Made by a program: the position numbers and the translations under genes. The notes beneath the pieces were generated by a model that had not been told where the DNA came from, did not search any database, and saw only the letters and a program-made list of their open reading frames with translations. Source: Alcaligenes faecalis (GTDB taxonomy: Bacteria > Pseudomonadota > Gammaproteobacteria > Burkholderiales > Burkholderiaceae_B). Taken from it: a stretch of 64,000 nt of DNA. This document shows, one piece after another, positions 17,081-26,359 of the stretch. The stretch is from positions 2,786,295 through 2,850,294 of the forward strand of contig NZ_CP168006.1 in the NCBI RefSeq assembly GCF_041521385.1, read 5' to 3'. How positions within the stretch are numbered: the stretch's first letter is position 1; each line of letters starts with the position of its first letter.

Positions 17081-18861
17081 GATGTGTCCTTGGAAGGATT
17101 GTCGTAGCCACCCAGGGTCCAGAGCCGTGCGTAACGGCCTTGCTCAGCCAGCAGGCTGGCGTGATGGCCTTGCTCCACAATGGCACCGTCTTCCAGCACC
17201 AGAATGTGATCGGCGTGCATGATGGTGTCCAGACGATGAGCAATGACCAGCAAGGTACGACCTTGTGCAAAGCGCGACAGCGCATCCTGAATGGCGACTT
17301 CATTGCTGGCGTCGGCGGCGGCGGTGGCTTCGTCCAGCACCAGAATCGGCGGATCAAGCAGAACAGCGCGGGCAATGCTGACGCGCTGACGTTCGCCACC
17401 GGATAGTTGGGCGTCTTCACCCACGACAGAGTCGTAGCCACGAGGCAGGCTCAAGATGCGGTCGTGAATATTGGCGGCGCGGGCGGCGTCTTCAATCTCT
17501 TGCTGACTGGCGGATGGACGGCCCAGCGCAATGTTCTCGCGCACGCTGGCATTGATCAGGCGCACTTCCTGCAGTACAAAACCAATGCGGCGGTACAACT
17601 GGGTGGATTCAATCTGGCGCAGATCTGCACCGCCCAGGGTGATACGGCCTTCGCTGGGGTCAAAGAAGCGCAGCAGCAGGCGAGCGATGGTGGATTTGCC
17701 AGAACCGGAGGAACCCACAATGGCGGTGACCGTGCCCGGTTCCAGGGTGAAGCTGATATTGCTCAGTGCCTGATGGCTTTCGTCATAGGCATAGCTGACG
17801 TTTTCGACCCGCACTTCCTGATTTGCGGGGACTTGTTGCTGATCGGTGGTCAGCGTTTCCAGCACGGGAGTTTTCATCAAGGCTTGCACGCGCTGTGCGG
17901 CACCTGTTGCGCCGCCCAGATCGTGCAGCAAGGTGTGCAGCAAAAGCAGGGGGGCGCAAATGCCGGGGGCTACCAGGGCGAAGGGCAGGATATCGACGGG
18001 CGCCATCCAGTCCAGATAACTGAACAGGGCACCGAAAATCAGCACTACACCCAGAACGGTGACGGGGGCGATCATGGCGTGTGCATGGGCCATGCGGGCC
18101 ACCAGTGGGCGGGCAAAGTTCAGAAAGGCGTCGGCAAAGCCATCCACGGCCTTGCTATAGCCGCCATGTGCTTGCCCATTGGAACCAAAGGCTTTGACCA
18201 CAGGAATGCCGCTGACAAACTCCACGGTGGCGCTGTTCAGACGGCCCAGTTTCGCAACAAAGCCCTGCATGTGCGCGTTGCTGGCTTTCATGGCGTGGCG
18301 CAAAAACAGGAAGAAGCCGGGGAAGGGCAGCAACGCCACAATCGCCATGCGCCAGTCCATGAAAAACAGGTACAGCACCGAGATCGCAATGGCACCAACA
18401 GCGCGCCCTACCGAGGTGTAGAAGTGGGCGGTCAGGCTGTGCAGGGTGGCAATGTCATCCTGCATGGCTTGCTTCACTTCGCCTGAAGCCTGGCCGGTAA
18501 ACCAGCCCAGTGGCACTTTGGCCAGTCGTTGGGCCGCGCTCAGACGCAGGCCGCGTGTCAGTTGGTTGTCGGCCAGATGGGCCAGCAGCTCGCCTGCCGA
18601 GATCAGGGCCAGGCCTGCAAACATGCTGATGATGCTAAAGAGCACCGTCCAGCCTATATCGCCTTGCAGTTCGCCAGACGGGGTATTGCCCAACGCCAGC
18701 GTGGCGATGTGGGCGACTCCTGCCAAAGGCACCAGGGTCAGCATGGAACCCAAAGCCGCCAGAACGGCGGCAACAAGCAGACGCGAGCGTATGGAGCTGA
18801 GGATCTGGCTGATGGGGCCAGGCTCTTTACGCACGTCCGTAGCAGTTTCACGAGTGGTCAT
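17074..18861 (-). CDS. ABC transporter permease/ATP-binding protein, YbtP/IrtA-like
   Basis: A 595-residue half-transporter, partner of the following gene. The membrane domain spans about residues 25-320. The ATPase domain carries GSSGSGKST near 385, LSGGERQRVSIARAVL near 490 and ILVLDEATAAAD, where the last position of the usual TAALD is altered. It is the first gene of the seven-gene iron operon. A promoter whose -10 lies inside a Fur box is about 140 bp upstream, so iron repression of the whole operon is expected. Confidence 0.88.
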   Translation of the reverse strand: MTTRETATDVRKEPGPISQILSSIRSRLLVAAVLAALGSMLTLVPLAGVAHIATLALGNTPSGELQGDIGWTVLFSIISMFAGLALISAGELLAHLADNQLTRGLRLSAAQRLAKVPLGWFTGQASGEVKQAMQDDIATLHSLTAHFYTSVGRAVGAIAISVLYLFFMDWRMAIVALLPFPGFFLFLRHAMKASNAHMQGFVAKLGRLNSATVEFVSGIPVVKAFGSNGQAHGGYSKAVDGFADAFLNFARPLVARMAHAHAMIAPVTVLGVVLIFGALFSYLDWMAPVDILPFALVAPGICAPLLLLHTLLHDLGGATGAAQRVQALMKTPVLETLTTDQQQVPANQEVRVENVSYAYDESHQALSNISFTLEPGTVTAIVGSSGSGKSTIARLLLRFFDPSEGRITLGGADLRQIESTQLYRRIGFVLQEVRLINASVRENIALGRPSASQQEIEDAARAANIHDRILSLPRGYDSVVGEDAQLSGGERQRVSIARAVLLDPPILVLDEATAAADASNEVAIQDALSRFAQGRTLLVIAHRLDTIMHADHILVLEDGAIVEQGHHASLLAEQGRYARLWTLGGYDNPSKDTSC

Positions 18862-19001
18862 GAGCGTTACATACTCAGAAATTCAACGTAAGAGGCATGA
18901 TTTCTGCGGGGTGTGGATCAGTGTTCGGGCGGGTGGCGGCTCAGATCCGACACCTTCATTGCTTATCCAAAAGCCGTAGAAACCGGCTCTTCACGATAGG
19001 G

Positions 19002-19041
19002 TATTGAGAATCATTATCGGTAATGTAATCTAAATTTTGAA
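19002..19041 (-). promoter_or_regulatory. Fur box and promoter of the siderophore-uptake operon
   Basis: TATTGAGAATCATTATCGG at 19002-19020 matches the Fur consensus closely. On the minus strand, TTCAAA (19041-19036), a 17-base spacer and GATAAT (19018-19013) form a good sigma-70 promoter whose -10 lies inside the Fur box. On the plus strand TTGAGA, 16 bases and TAATCT could also serve as a promoter, although no plus-strand gene follows. The region 18862-19235 holds no other gene I can support. Confidence 0.75.
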
Positions 19042-19111
19042 TTAGTGGAACCTATTAAACTAAATAGGAGAGGCGACAGAATACTTTTGTGTCGTGGTTG
19101 TCACACGACGC

Positions 19112-19143
19112 AAAAAAAGCCCGCCAAGTAAAACTTGGGGGCC
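19112..19143 (-). terminator. intrinsic terminator of the lactate operon
   Basis: Reading the minus strand, GCCCCCAAGT pairs with ACTTGGCGGGC with one bulged base, and TTTTTTTGCG follows. It lies 92 bp after the dld stop codon. Confidence 0.8.
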
Positions 19144-19235
19144 TCTTGGTCTACATGGTGGTTTATGGAAGGGGCACTGCGCTGCAAACAAGGCAATGGT
19201 GTGCAGCCGGTGAGTGCTTTCAAGAAAGACGGTGT

Positions 19236-20957
19236 TTAGTTGTGCTTGCCGCCGCAGCACACACTCCACCACTTGCGGCGTGAGGTGTGGCCGATACCGG
19301 GGTTGAAGGTGTTGGTCGGGTCCAGTTCGCGGTAAAAGCCGGCCAGGGCAGGTTTGGCGATATACAGGTGGCCCACATTGTGCTCGGCCGGGTACTCGGC
19401 ACGGCGTTCATCCAGCAGTTTCCACATGCGGTGTTCCATATCCAGAGGAGCCACGCCTTTTTTGACGATATAGTCCTGGTGGAACACGTGACACAGGAAG
19501 TGGCCGTAGTAGAGCTTGTGGACGATATCTTTTTCCATATCGTCCGGCAGTTGCTCTACCCATTCCTTGTCGTTGCGGCGCAAGGCAATGTCCAGCGCCA
19601 CAATATCTTCCACGCTGTCGGGGTGCGACTCACGGTAGCGGATGGCGGCACCGGCAATGGCAAAGCGGTGCAGAAAGGCTTTGCGGCCTTCTTCGGCATC
19701 GCACTCAAAATAGGCCCCTTGTTGGCTGCCTTCAAATTGCTGAGTTAGAAATTCGCGCGTGGCCTGCGCGGTGTCGTTGGAGACGCGCAGCAGCAGGTGG
19801 TGCTCGAAGCGGTCGCGCCACTCACGCATGCGTGGGGGCAGGTGGCTGGGCAGGCGGTTCATGATTGCCTGGATGACGCGATCTGTGACGCCACGCCAGC
19901 CAAAGCGTTCAAAAAAGCCATCGACACGGCTTTTCATCGCAAAGGCGGACGGCACTTTGGCGGTACCAAAACGGTCGATCAGCAAGAAGGTGTCTTTGCC
20001 GTACTGTTCGCCAATATCGTAGGCGGTGCGATGAATGTACTCGCCCGCAATAGGTAGGCGGGGTAGGTCTGTCAGCAGGTGGCGACGGACAGCCGTCAGC
20101 TCGTTCGGGTCATTGGTGCCGATGTAGAAAACGGTGCTGGCCTCTTTGGGAAAGGTATCCAGACGCACGGCAAAAATGCACAGCTTGCCGGCCGAGCCGG
20201 AGGCTTCATACAGGCGTGAGGGGTCGGCATTGAAACGGGCCGGGGTCTGGGCGTCTACATCGCGTACATCTTCGGCGTAGCGTGGGTCGCTGGCTTTGCG
20301 CTCCGGGTCGTTGATGATGTCCGCCACACTGTATTTGCCCTGTTCCAGGCGGCTTAGAATTTCTTCCGGAGTATCCCCCAGATGAATGCCCAGGTGATTG
20401 ACCAGTTGCAAGGTGCCGTCGTCCAGCACTTGCGCGTACAGCGTCAATTCCGTGTAGGCGGGGCCGCGTCGTACCAGCGCACCGCCGGAGTTGTTGCAAA
20501 CACCGCCCAGCACAGACGCGCCGATACACGAAGAGCCAATCACGGAGTGGGGTTCGCGTTCCAGCGGGGCCAGGGTTTGTTCCAGACGGTCCAGTGTGGC
20601 ACCGGGCAGGCAGACAACCTGCTCGCCATCGTTGATGACTTGTATGCCTTGCAGGCGCATGGTGTTCATCAGCACAATGTCGCGGTCGTAGTCGTCCCCG
20701 TCGGGGGTGGAGCCACCTGTCAGGCCGGTGTTGGCCGCTTGCATGATCACGATGCAATCGGCAGCGACGGCGGCTTGCAGGCTACGCCATTGTTCCAGCA
20801 GCGTTCCGGGTCGTACAACGGCCAGCACCTTGCCTTCACCCGTGCGATGGCCCTTGCGGTAACGACGCGTGCTGCGGTCGTCCGTCAGGACGTGGGGGGT
20901 GCCGACAATCGCGCGCAATTGCTGCAACAAATCCGCAGCGCCGGTGGAAACTGACAT
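19236..20957 (-). CDS. dld: D-lactate dehydrogenase, quinone-dependent
   Basis: A 573-residue FAD-linked membrane-associated enzyme oxidising D-lactate to pyruvate with electrons passed to quinone. The FAD-binding segment includes MQAANTGLTGGSTPDG near residue 75 and IGSSCIGASVLGGVCNNSGG near 145. The C-terminal half carries the membrane-binding domain of E. coli Dld type, with HVFHQDYIVKKG and NVGHLY, and ends in a Cys-rich VCCGG tail. The ATG at 20957 is 3 bp after the lldD stop codon with an AGGAG site; an in-frame TTG at 20963 overlaps that stop and is less likely. It is the last gene of the operon, giving use of both lactate enantiomers. Confidence 0.95.
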   Translation of the reverse strand: MSVSTGAADLLQQLRAIVGTPHVLTDDRSTRRYRKGHRTGEGKVLAVVRPGTLLEQWRSLQAAVAADCIVIMQAANTGLTGGSTPDGDDYDRDIVLMNTMRLQGIQVINDGEQVVCLPGATLDRLEQTLAPLEREPHSVIGSSCIGASVLGGVCNNSGGALVRRGPAYTELTLYAQVLDDGTLQLVNHLGIHLGDTPEEILSRLEQGKYSVADIINDPERKASDPRYAEDVRDVDAQTPARFNADPSRLYEASGSAGKLCIFAVRLDTFPKEASTVFYIGTNDPNELTAVRRHLLTDLPRLPIAGEYIHRTAYDIGEQYGKDTFLLIDRFGTAKVPSAFAMKSRVDGFFERFGWRGVTDRVIQAIMNRLPSHLPPRMREWRDRFEHHLLLRVSNDTAQATREFLTQQFEGSQQGAYFECDAEEGRKAFLHRFAIAGAAIRYRESHPDSVEDIVALDIALRRNDKEWVEQLPDDMEKDIVHKLYYGHFLCHVFHQDYIVKKGVAPLDMEHRMWKLLDERRAEYPAEHNVGHLYIAKPALAGFYRELDPTNTFNPGIGHTSRRKWWSVCCGGKHN

Positions 20958-20959
20958 GG

Positions 20960-22099
20960 TCAAGACTCCTGTACAAGCAGCTCAGAGCTGATCTGGGCAA
21001 TACTGCTGACGCTGGTCAGCGTCATGGCGACCCGAATTTCTTTTTCAATCAGGCCAAGCAGATGGTCGACGCCGGATTGTCCGGCGGCGGCCAACGCATA
21101 AATGTAGGCGCGGCCCAGCATGGCCGCATCGGCACCCAGGGCAATCATGCGTACCACGTCCAGCCCGCTGCGTATGCCAGAGTCCGCCAGAATCTTGATC
21201 TGGCCTTTGACGGCGTCGGCAATGGCAGGCAGAGCGCGGGCCGAGGACAGGACGCCATCGAGCTGGCGGCCACCGTGGTTCGAGACGATGATGCCATCGG
21301 CACCAAAACGCACCGCATCGCGGGCGTCATCGGGGTCCAGAATGCCTTTGATGACCATGGGGCCTTTCCAGAATTCGCGTATCCACTCCAGATCTTTCCA
21401 GGAAATCGAAGGGTCGAAGTTTGCGCCCAGATAGCCCATATAGTCGGCCAGGCCGGTAGGCTTGCCCAGGTAGCGCGAGATGTTGCCCAGATCGTGTGGA
21501 CGGCCCAGCAGACCCACATCCCAGGCCCAGCGCGGGCGCATGACGGCCTGTGCATAGCGGCGCAGGGCGGCGTTCGGGCCGCTCATGCCCGAATGGGCAT
21601 CCCGATAACGTGCGCCGGGTACAGGCATGTCCACGGTAAAGACCAGCGTGCTGCAGCCAGCAGCTTGCGCTCGTTCCAGCGCATTACGCATGAAGCCACG
21701 GTCTTTGAGTACATACAACTGAAACCACATGGGTCGTTTCAGCCGTGGGGTGACCTCTTCGATCGGACAGACTGACACGCTGGACATGGTGAAGGGAATG
21801 CCGTGCGCATCGGCCGCCTGGGCCGCTTGGACTTCGCCCCGACGCGCATACATACCGGTCAGACCTACCGGGGACAGGGCCACCGGCATGGACAGTTTCT
21901 CACCAAACAGTTCAATGCGGGTGTCCAACTGGCTCATGTCTTTCAGCACTCGCTGGCGCAGGGCGACATTAGCCAGATCATCCACATTGCGGCGCAGGGT
22001 GTGCTCGGCGTAGGCACCGCCGTCAATGTAGTGGAACAGGAAAGGAGGCAGTCGTTTTTGGGCGGCGCGCCGGTAGTCGGTCGAGGAGGAAATAATCAT
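20960..22099 (-). CDS. lldD: L-lactate dehydrogenase, FMN-dependent
   Basis: A 379-residue FMN-dependent alpha-hydroxy-acid dehydrogenase of the membrane-bound lactate type. Hallmarks are [17 protein letters not shown] near residue 22, [16 protein letters not shown] near 75, [11 protein letters not shown] near 126, and the active-site [12 protein letters not shown] near 275, which carries the catalytic histidine and substrate arginine. It oxidises L-lactate to pyruvate and feeds the quinone pool. Its start overlaps the lldR stop by 4 bp, and dld follows immediately. Confidence 0.95.
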   Translation of the reverse strand: MIISSSTDYRRAAQKRLPPFLFHYIDGGAYAEHTLRRNVDDLANVALRQRVLKDMSQLDTRIELFGEKLSMPVALSPVGLTGMYARRGEVQAAQAADAHGIPFTMSSVSVCPIEEVTPRLKRPMWFQLYVLKDRGFMRNALERAQAAGCSTLVFTVDMPVPGARYRDAHSGMSGPNAALRRYAQAVMRPRWAWDVGLLGRPHDLGNISRYLGKPTGLADYMGYLGANFDPSISWKDLEWIREFWKGPMVIKGILDPDDARDAVRFGADGIIVSNHGGRQLDGVLSSARALPAIADAVKGQIKILADSGIRSGLDVVRMIALGADAAMLGRAYIYALAAAGQSGVDHLLGLIEKEIRVAMTLTSVSSIAQISSELLVQES

Positions 22100-22875
22100 G
22101 GCAGGGCGGACTCTGTGAAGGTCGGGGAAAGGGTCTGCAAGCGCGCGGCACGTTCGCGGCGAGCGAGGTTTTCATCCGCCTGAATGAGCGTGTTGCGTAC
22201 GTAACCAAGGTGTTCATTGACAACGTGGCGAGCACGAGCCGCATCGCCATCAATAATGGCTTTGACCAGGGCCTCGTGCTGCGCGGTCAGATGCGTGAGG
22301 GTTTCGGGCGAGTCATGCACAAACATGATGATGTCCCGGTTCTGGGTCACACTGCTGAGCACCAGATCGAACAGGCCTCGCATGACCTGAACCAGCACCA
22401 GGTTATGGGAGGCTTCGGCAACAGCCAGGTGAAACTGGGCATCGGCCCGGGCAGACTGCTCGGTGTCGCCACTTTGCTGGTAGCGAATCATTTGCTCGAA
22501 GCACTGCAGGATCTTGTCTTTGTCGTCGGGGGAGGCGCGCAGGGCGGCGTGCCAGGTGGTACTGCTTTCCAGAGCAATGCGTGCTTCCAGCACATCGTAA
22601 CGGTACTGGGGATCGGACAGCATCAAGGCGGCCAGCGGATCTACAGAACGCTGCGGCCATTGGGATGTTTGGGAGGTCAGGTAGGTGCCTGAGCCAACCT
22701 GACTGCGCAAAATGCCCTGGCTGTTCAGTTGCTGAATGGCCTCGCGCAGCGAGGCACGCGACACATTCAATTGGGCTGCCAGCGTACGCTCGGCGGGCAG
22801 ACGTTGCCCTGCCTTGAAATCGCTGGATTGAATCAGCGCCAGCAGTTGTTGGGCGACGTGATCAGAGAGGCGCAT
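22096..22875 (-). CDS. lldR: lactate-responsive GntR/FadR-type regulator
   Basis: A 259-residue regulator. The GntR winged helix at about residues 1-70 has [29 protein letters not shown], and the all-helical FadR-type ligand domain follows ([21 protein letters not shown] with its metal/ligand histidines). In E. coli and Pseudomonas the orthologue controls the lactate operon from operators flanking the lldP promoter, with lactate as inducer. Two matching palindromes lie upstream of lldP here. Gene order P-R-D-dld and the 4-bp overlap with lldD fit autoregulation. Confidence 0.92.
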   Translation of the reverse strand: MRLSDHVAQQLLALIQSSDFKAGQRLPAERTLAAQLNVSRASLREAIQQLNSQGILRSQVGSGTYLTSQTSQWPQRSVDPLAALMLSDPQYRYDVLEARIALESSTTWHAALRASPDDKDKILQCFEQMIRYQQSGDTEQSARADAQFHLAVAEASHNLVLVQVMRGLFDLVLSSVTQNRDIIMFVHDSPETLTHLTAQHEALVKAIIDGDAARARHVVNEHLGYVRNTLIQADENLARRERAARLQTLSPTFTESALP

Positions 22876-22901
22876 AGTTCTTGAAAGTAGCGAAAAGATA
22901 A

Positions 22902-22935
22902 ATCAGCAAGGCGCGAGTCTGTGCACCTTGCTGAT
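22902..22935 (-). repeat. inverted repeat between lldP and lldR
   Basis: ATCAGCAAGG at 22902-22911 is the exact complement of CCTTGCTGAT at 22926-22935. On the minus strand it follows the lldP stop codon and is followed by a T-rich stretch (TTTATCTTTT), so it may partly terminate or protect the lldP message ahead of lldR. Confidence 0.55.
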
Positions 22936-22954
22936 GAAGGATGAGGGCGGGCCC

Positions 22955-24622
22955 TTAGGGGATCATCCAAGGTAACACATAGGCTTGCAAGGTCGTCAGC
23001 AGGCCGACAAGAACAGCAAAGACCAGGCTGTGCTTGACGGTAAAGCGGAACAGGTCGGATTCTTTGCCAGCCAGCCCCACGGCGGCGCAGGCAATGGCAA
23101 TGGATTGGGGCGAGATCATCTTGCCGGTGACGCCTCCAGTGGTATTGGCGGCCACCATCAGCACTTCAGGTAGGCCCAACTGTTGCGCCGTGGTTGCCTG
23201 CAAGGCACCAAACAAGGCGTTGGCGGACGTGTCGGAGCCGGTCAGGAACACACCAATCCAGCCCAGGAACGGTGAGAAGAAGGTGAAGGCCTTGCCCGTG
23301 TGAGCCAGTGCCAGTGCCAGGGTGGCGGACAGGCCGGAGTAGTTGGCAATAAAGGCAAAGGCCAGCACCATGCCAATCGAGTAGATGGGTACGGCCAGTT
23401 CCTTGAAGGTTTCACCCAGGGTCTCGACTGCTTTTGAGGGCTTCATGCGCAAGAAGATAATCGTGAGCAAGGCGGCAATCAGGATGGCTGTGCCGGTTGC
23501 AGACAGCCAGTTAAAGGCGTAGACCGCGCCATAAGGGGTGGCGGCGGCGACCACGGGCGGTGCTTTTTCGACCAGATTGTGCAGGAAGGGCACAGGAATA
23601 TTCATGATGGTCGAAGCCAGCGGGCCATTGGCGGCAAACAGTGCTTTAAAGGGCTGAACACTCCAGATCGTGACCATGGCGGTCAGGATGATGAAGGGCG
23701 ACCAGGCTTTGAGGATGCGGCCTGTCGTGAGTGCTGCCGGCGTTTGTTCGACAACCTTATCCTGGTGGGGCGAGCCTTCTTGCGTTTCAAAACGGAAGAT
23801 GCGCTTGGGTTGCCACACTTTCAGGAACAAGGTCAGCACGACCAGGGAAACCAGGGCCGAGGTAATGTCTGGCAGTTCGGGGCCAATGTAGTTGGCCGTC
23901 AGGAACTGCACAATGGCAAAGGAGCCACCACCCACCAGCACCGCCGGCCAGGTTTCTTTGATGCCGCGCCAGCCGTCCATGATGGCCATGAGCCAGAACA
24001 GCACGATGATGGTCATGAAAGGGAGTTGGCGACCGGCCATCTGGCCGATTTCAAAGGGATCAATACCCGATACCTGACCGGCCACAATGATAGGAATACC
24101 CATGGCGCCGAAAGCAACTGGAGCGGTGTTCGCAATCAGGCACAGACCGGCCGCGTACAAGGGGCGGAAACCCAGGCCCGCCAGCAAGGCTGCGGTAATG
24201 GCAACGGGTGCACCAAAACCGGCCGCCCCTTCCAGGAAAGCACCAAAGCAAAAGCCCACCAGAATCAGTTGCAGACGCTGGTCAGGCGTGACGGACAGGA
24301 TCGAAGCGCGAATAACGTCGAATTGGCCGGTCTTGACCGAGATCTTGTATAGAAAAACGGCGGCCACAATGATCCAGGCAATAGGCCATAGGCCATAAAA
24401 AAAACCATAGACCACGGAGGCCAGTGCCGCGGAAACCGGCATGCGATAGAAGAACAGGGCAACGCCCAGAGCCAGCAGCACCGTAATCGTGCCCGCCAGA
24501 TAGCCCTTCATGCGCAACTTGGTCAGGGCCAGGAAAAAAAAGATGATTGGAATAAGGGCGATCAGTGCCGACAGCCAGATATTGCCGGTGGGATCGTATT
24601 GCTGCAGCCACGCTTGTTGCAT
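22955..24622 (-). CDS. lldP: L-lactate permease
   Basis: A 555-residue inner-membrane protein with about 13 to 14 helices, of the LldP/GlcA family of lactate and glycolate proton symporters. Strongly conserved pieces are [20 protein letters not shown] near residue 125, [13 protein letters not shown] near 165, and near the C-terminus [10 protein letters not shown] and [19 protein letters not shown]. It is the first gene of the lactate operon; two LldR-type operators lie upstream. Confidence 0.95.
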   Translation of the reverse strand: MQQAWLQQYDPTGNIWLSALIALIPIIFFFLALTKLRMKGYLAGTITVLLALGVALFFYRMPVSAALASVVYGFFYGLWPIAWIIVAAVFLYKISVKTGQFDVIRASILSVTPDQRLQLILVGFCFGAFLEGAAGFGAPVAITAALLAGLGFRPLYAAGLCLIANTAPVAFGAMGIPIIVAGQVSGIDPFEIGQMAGRQLPFMTIIVLFWLMAIMDGWRGIKETWPAVLVGGGSFAIVQFLTANYIGPELPDITSALVSLVVLTLFLKVWQPKRIFRFETQEGSPHQDKVVEQTPAALTTGRILKAWSPFIILTAMVTIWSVQPFKALFAANGPLASTIMNIPVPFLHNLVEKAPPVVAAATPYGAVYAFNWLSATGTAILIAALLTIIFLRMKPSKAVETLGETFKELAVPIYSIGMVLAFAFIANYSGLSATLALALAHTGKAFTFFSPFLGWIGVFLTGSDTSANALFGALQATTAQQLGLPEVLMVAANTTGGVTGKMISPQSIAIACAAVGLAGKESDLFRFTVKHSLVFAVLVGLLTTLQAYVLPWMIP

Positions 24623-24689
24623 GTTTGTTCTATCTCCGCAGGAGCAAAGGGGAGGCGCTTGTAGTGCAAGCGAACCTGAAGGTCATTGG

Positions 24690-24705
24690 ATTGGTCTGAC
24701 CATTT
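24690..24705. promoter_or_regulatory. LldR-type operator, proximal
   Basis: ATTGGTCTGACCATTT is a near-perfect palindrome with the TGGTNNNACCA core of LldR/PdhR-type FadR-family regulators. It lies about 70 bp upstream of the lldP start. Confidence 0.75.
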
Positions 24706-24807
24706 CTTGAGGTCATCAAGGGTAGAGCGCATTGTATCCACGGGTTTATGGGCTTGAATCTCAGTGTTTACCCTAGTTATTTAGGGATGGCTGATGTTTT
24801 TCTCTTT

Positions 24808-24825
24808 AAATGGTCTGACCAATTT
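24808..24825. promoter_or_regulatory. LldR-type operator, distal
   Basis: AAATGGTCTGACCAATTT repeats the TGGTCTGACCA core of the proximal site exactly, with centres 119 bp apart. A pair at this spacing resembles the two-operator arrangement known at the E. coli lld promoter. Confidence 0.75.
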
Positions 24826-25015
24826 ATGGAAAATTCGTCAGAAAAATCGGCTTAGGTAGTGCCACCGTTTGGCTGCAGCCCAGGGCAATATCTGGCATAG
24901 CGTTCGTATAAGAGCTGCGTGTCGTGTCGTGTCGCAGATTGGGTTACGCGGCCGCGCGTTTCTCGACAGGGCTTGTTGGATCAGAAGCGCAAAAATAGCC
25001 TCTACTCAAAGTCAA

Positions 25016-25085
25016 TATTGAGAATCATTACTGAAGATGTAAACTAAGCGACTAATTAGTAGGGTCTCTTAAATTAAATAAGAAA
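25016..25085 (+). promoter_or_regulatory. Fur-box promoter of the TetR-like gene, similar to the uptake-operon promoter
   Basis: TATTGAGAATCATTA at 25016-25030 is identical to the first 15 bases of the Fur box at 19002. TTGAGA, 16 bases and TAAACT make a plausible promoter for the gene at 25134. The similarity to the other site continues without gaps for about 70 bases. The rest of the 24826-25015 stretch holds no gene I can support. Confidence 0.6.
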
Positions 25086-25133
25086 CAGTGGCGCAGGAGG
25101 TGGCACCGCTGCAATTCAAAGGTCAACATAGAT

Positions 25134-26147
25134 ATGCAAACCCTTCAGGTGCCCGCGCCGCGTGGACGGCCTCCCACCATTACCCGAGCACGGATTGCGG
25201 ATGCCGGTATTCAGATTGGCCTGCCCCATATCACCTTTGTGGGGGTGGCTACCGCCTTGGGTGTCAGTCAAATGGCGCTGTACAAACATGTGGGCAATCT
25301 GGAAGGGCTGAAACAACTGGTGGCTGAAGAGATTTTCAACCGCTGGCAAGTGCCTCGGGCGACAACCCCCGTTCAGGGCAGCCTGGAGGATTACTTGCAA
25401 CGGTTCAGTGCGGCAACACAAGCCTTTGTGAAAGCCAATCCGGGCATTACGCCCTATGTGATTCGCAGGCTGGTGGCGACGCCTTCCATGCTGGACAAGA
25501 TTCGGGAACATCAAGAACACATCGCCCAGGCTTATGGTGTGTCGTTCGAGCGTTCGCGTTATTTGATGAGCACGGTGGCCTTTCACTGTCTGGCTGTTGC
25601 CGATACCGTGTATGCGGTTGCAGGTCGTGAACCACGCGCGGCGGTGGAGCGGGTGGTAGAGGAGATTGAGATGGAAAGTATCTTGCAATCGGGGATGACC
25701 GCTCTGATTCAAGGAGCCTTGGCAAGGAGTGAGCAAGAGATTTCATCCGGCGTTTTGACACCGTTTTTAGATACGTCTGCTTTGCCTATGGCCCGGGCCC
25801 CCGAGTTTCCTTTGACCCTGGAGCAGGTCTCACAATGGCTGGATGATATGGAAACCTTGATCAAGGCGGAACAGGAGTTCGTGCTGGTTTACGACAGCCA
25901 GCCTGATCTTTCAACTCCCGGTGACCCGCAAGGGCGCAAGAAAGCGGTGCTGTGGTTGAAGGCGCATCGTGAAGGTTTTGGCCGCTATTGTCGCGGGATT
26001 GTGATGATGTGCGAAGAACCTGCTCAACGACCTGTCTTGCAGGAGATGGTGGGACCTTTGGAAAAAGTCTATCGCGTACCGGGTGGTGTGGCTTCCAGCC
26101 CGGAAGAGCTGCGTACATTCATTCAGAAATGGGTGTCGCCCAGTTAA
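25134..26147 (+). CDS. TetR-like regulator with C-terminal STAS-like domain
   Basis: A 337-residue protein, much longer than usual for TetR regulators at about 200. The N-terminal part has a TetR-type helix-turn-helix (TRARIADAGIQIG, then FVGVATALGVSQMALYKHVG at about residues 40-60) and a helical ligand domain to about residue 210. A separate C-terminal part, about residues 225-335, contains AEQEFVLVYDSQPDL, RKKAVLWLKAHREGFGRYC and FIQKWV. Its alpha/beta pattern looks like STAS/SpoIIAA-type domains; this is a visual match, not a search. The Fur-box promoter upstream suggests iron-regulated expression. It is likely a local regulator of iron genes, but target and ligand are unknown. Confidence 0.7.
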   Translation: MQTLQVPAPRGRPPTITRARIADAGIQIGLPHITFVGVATALGVSQMALYKHVGNLEGLKQLVAEEIFNRWQVPRATTPVQGSLEDYLQRFSAATQAFVKANPGITPYVIRRLVATPSMLDKIREHQEHIAQAYGVSFERSRYLMSTVAFHCLAVADTVYAVAGREPRAAVERVVEEIEMESILQSGMTALIQGALARSEQEISSGVLTPFLDTSALPMARAPEFPLTLEQVSQWLDDMETLIKAEQEFVLVYDSQPDLSTPGDPQGRKKAVLWLKAHREGFGRYCRGIVMMCEEPAQRPVLQEMVGPLEKVYRVPGGVASSPEELRTFIQKWVSPS

Positions 26148-26359
26148 TTGCGGCACCAGCTAGCCTTCCTCTGCCGACCTGAGATTTCGCCTGCTTCTAC
26201 AACCGCTGACTGTCCTTTGGGATTGCTGGCGGTTTTTTAATGGCTGCCCAGGATGAATGATGGAGTGCCTACGTGTTTTCCCGTCTAGCTCCACACCGGC
26301 ATTGGCATGACAATGTCTACATTGTCATAACAATACTCAAGAGCCACAGGAGACAGTAC

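Noticed and set aside
19041..19235. Fur-regulated small RNA gene from the plus-strand promoter at 19004
   Set aside because: No plus-strand terminator with a T-run is present and the hairpin at 19112-19143 works only for the minus strand.
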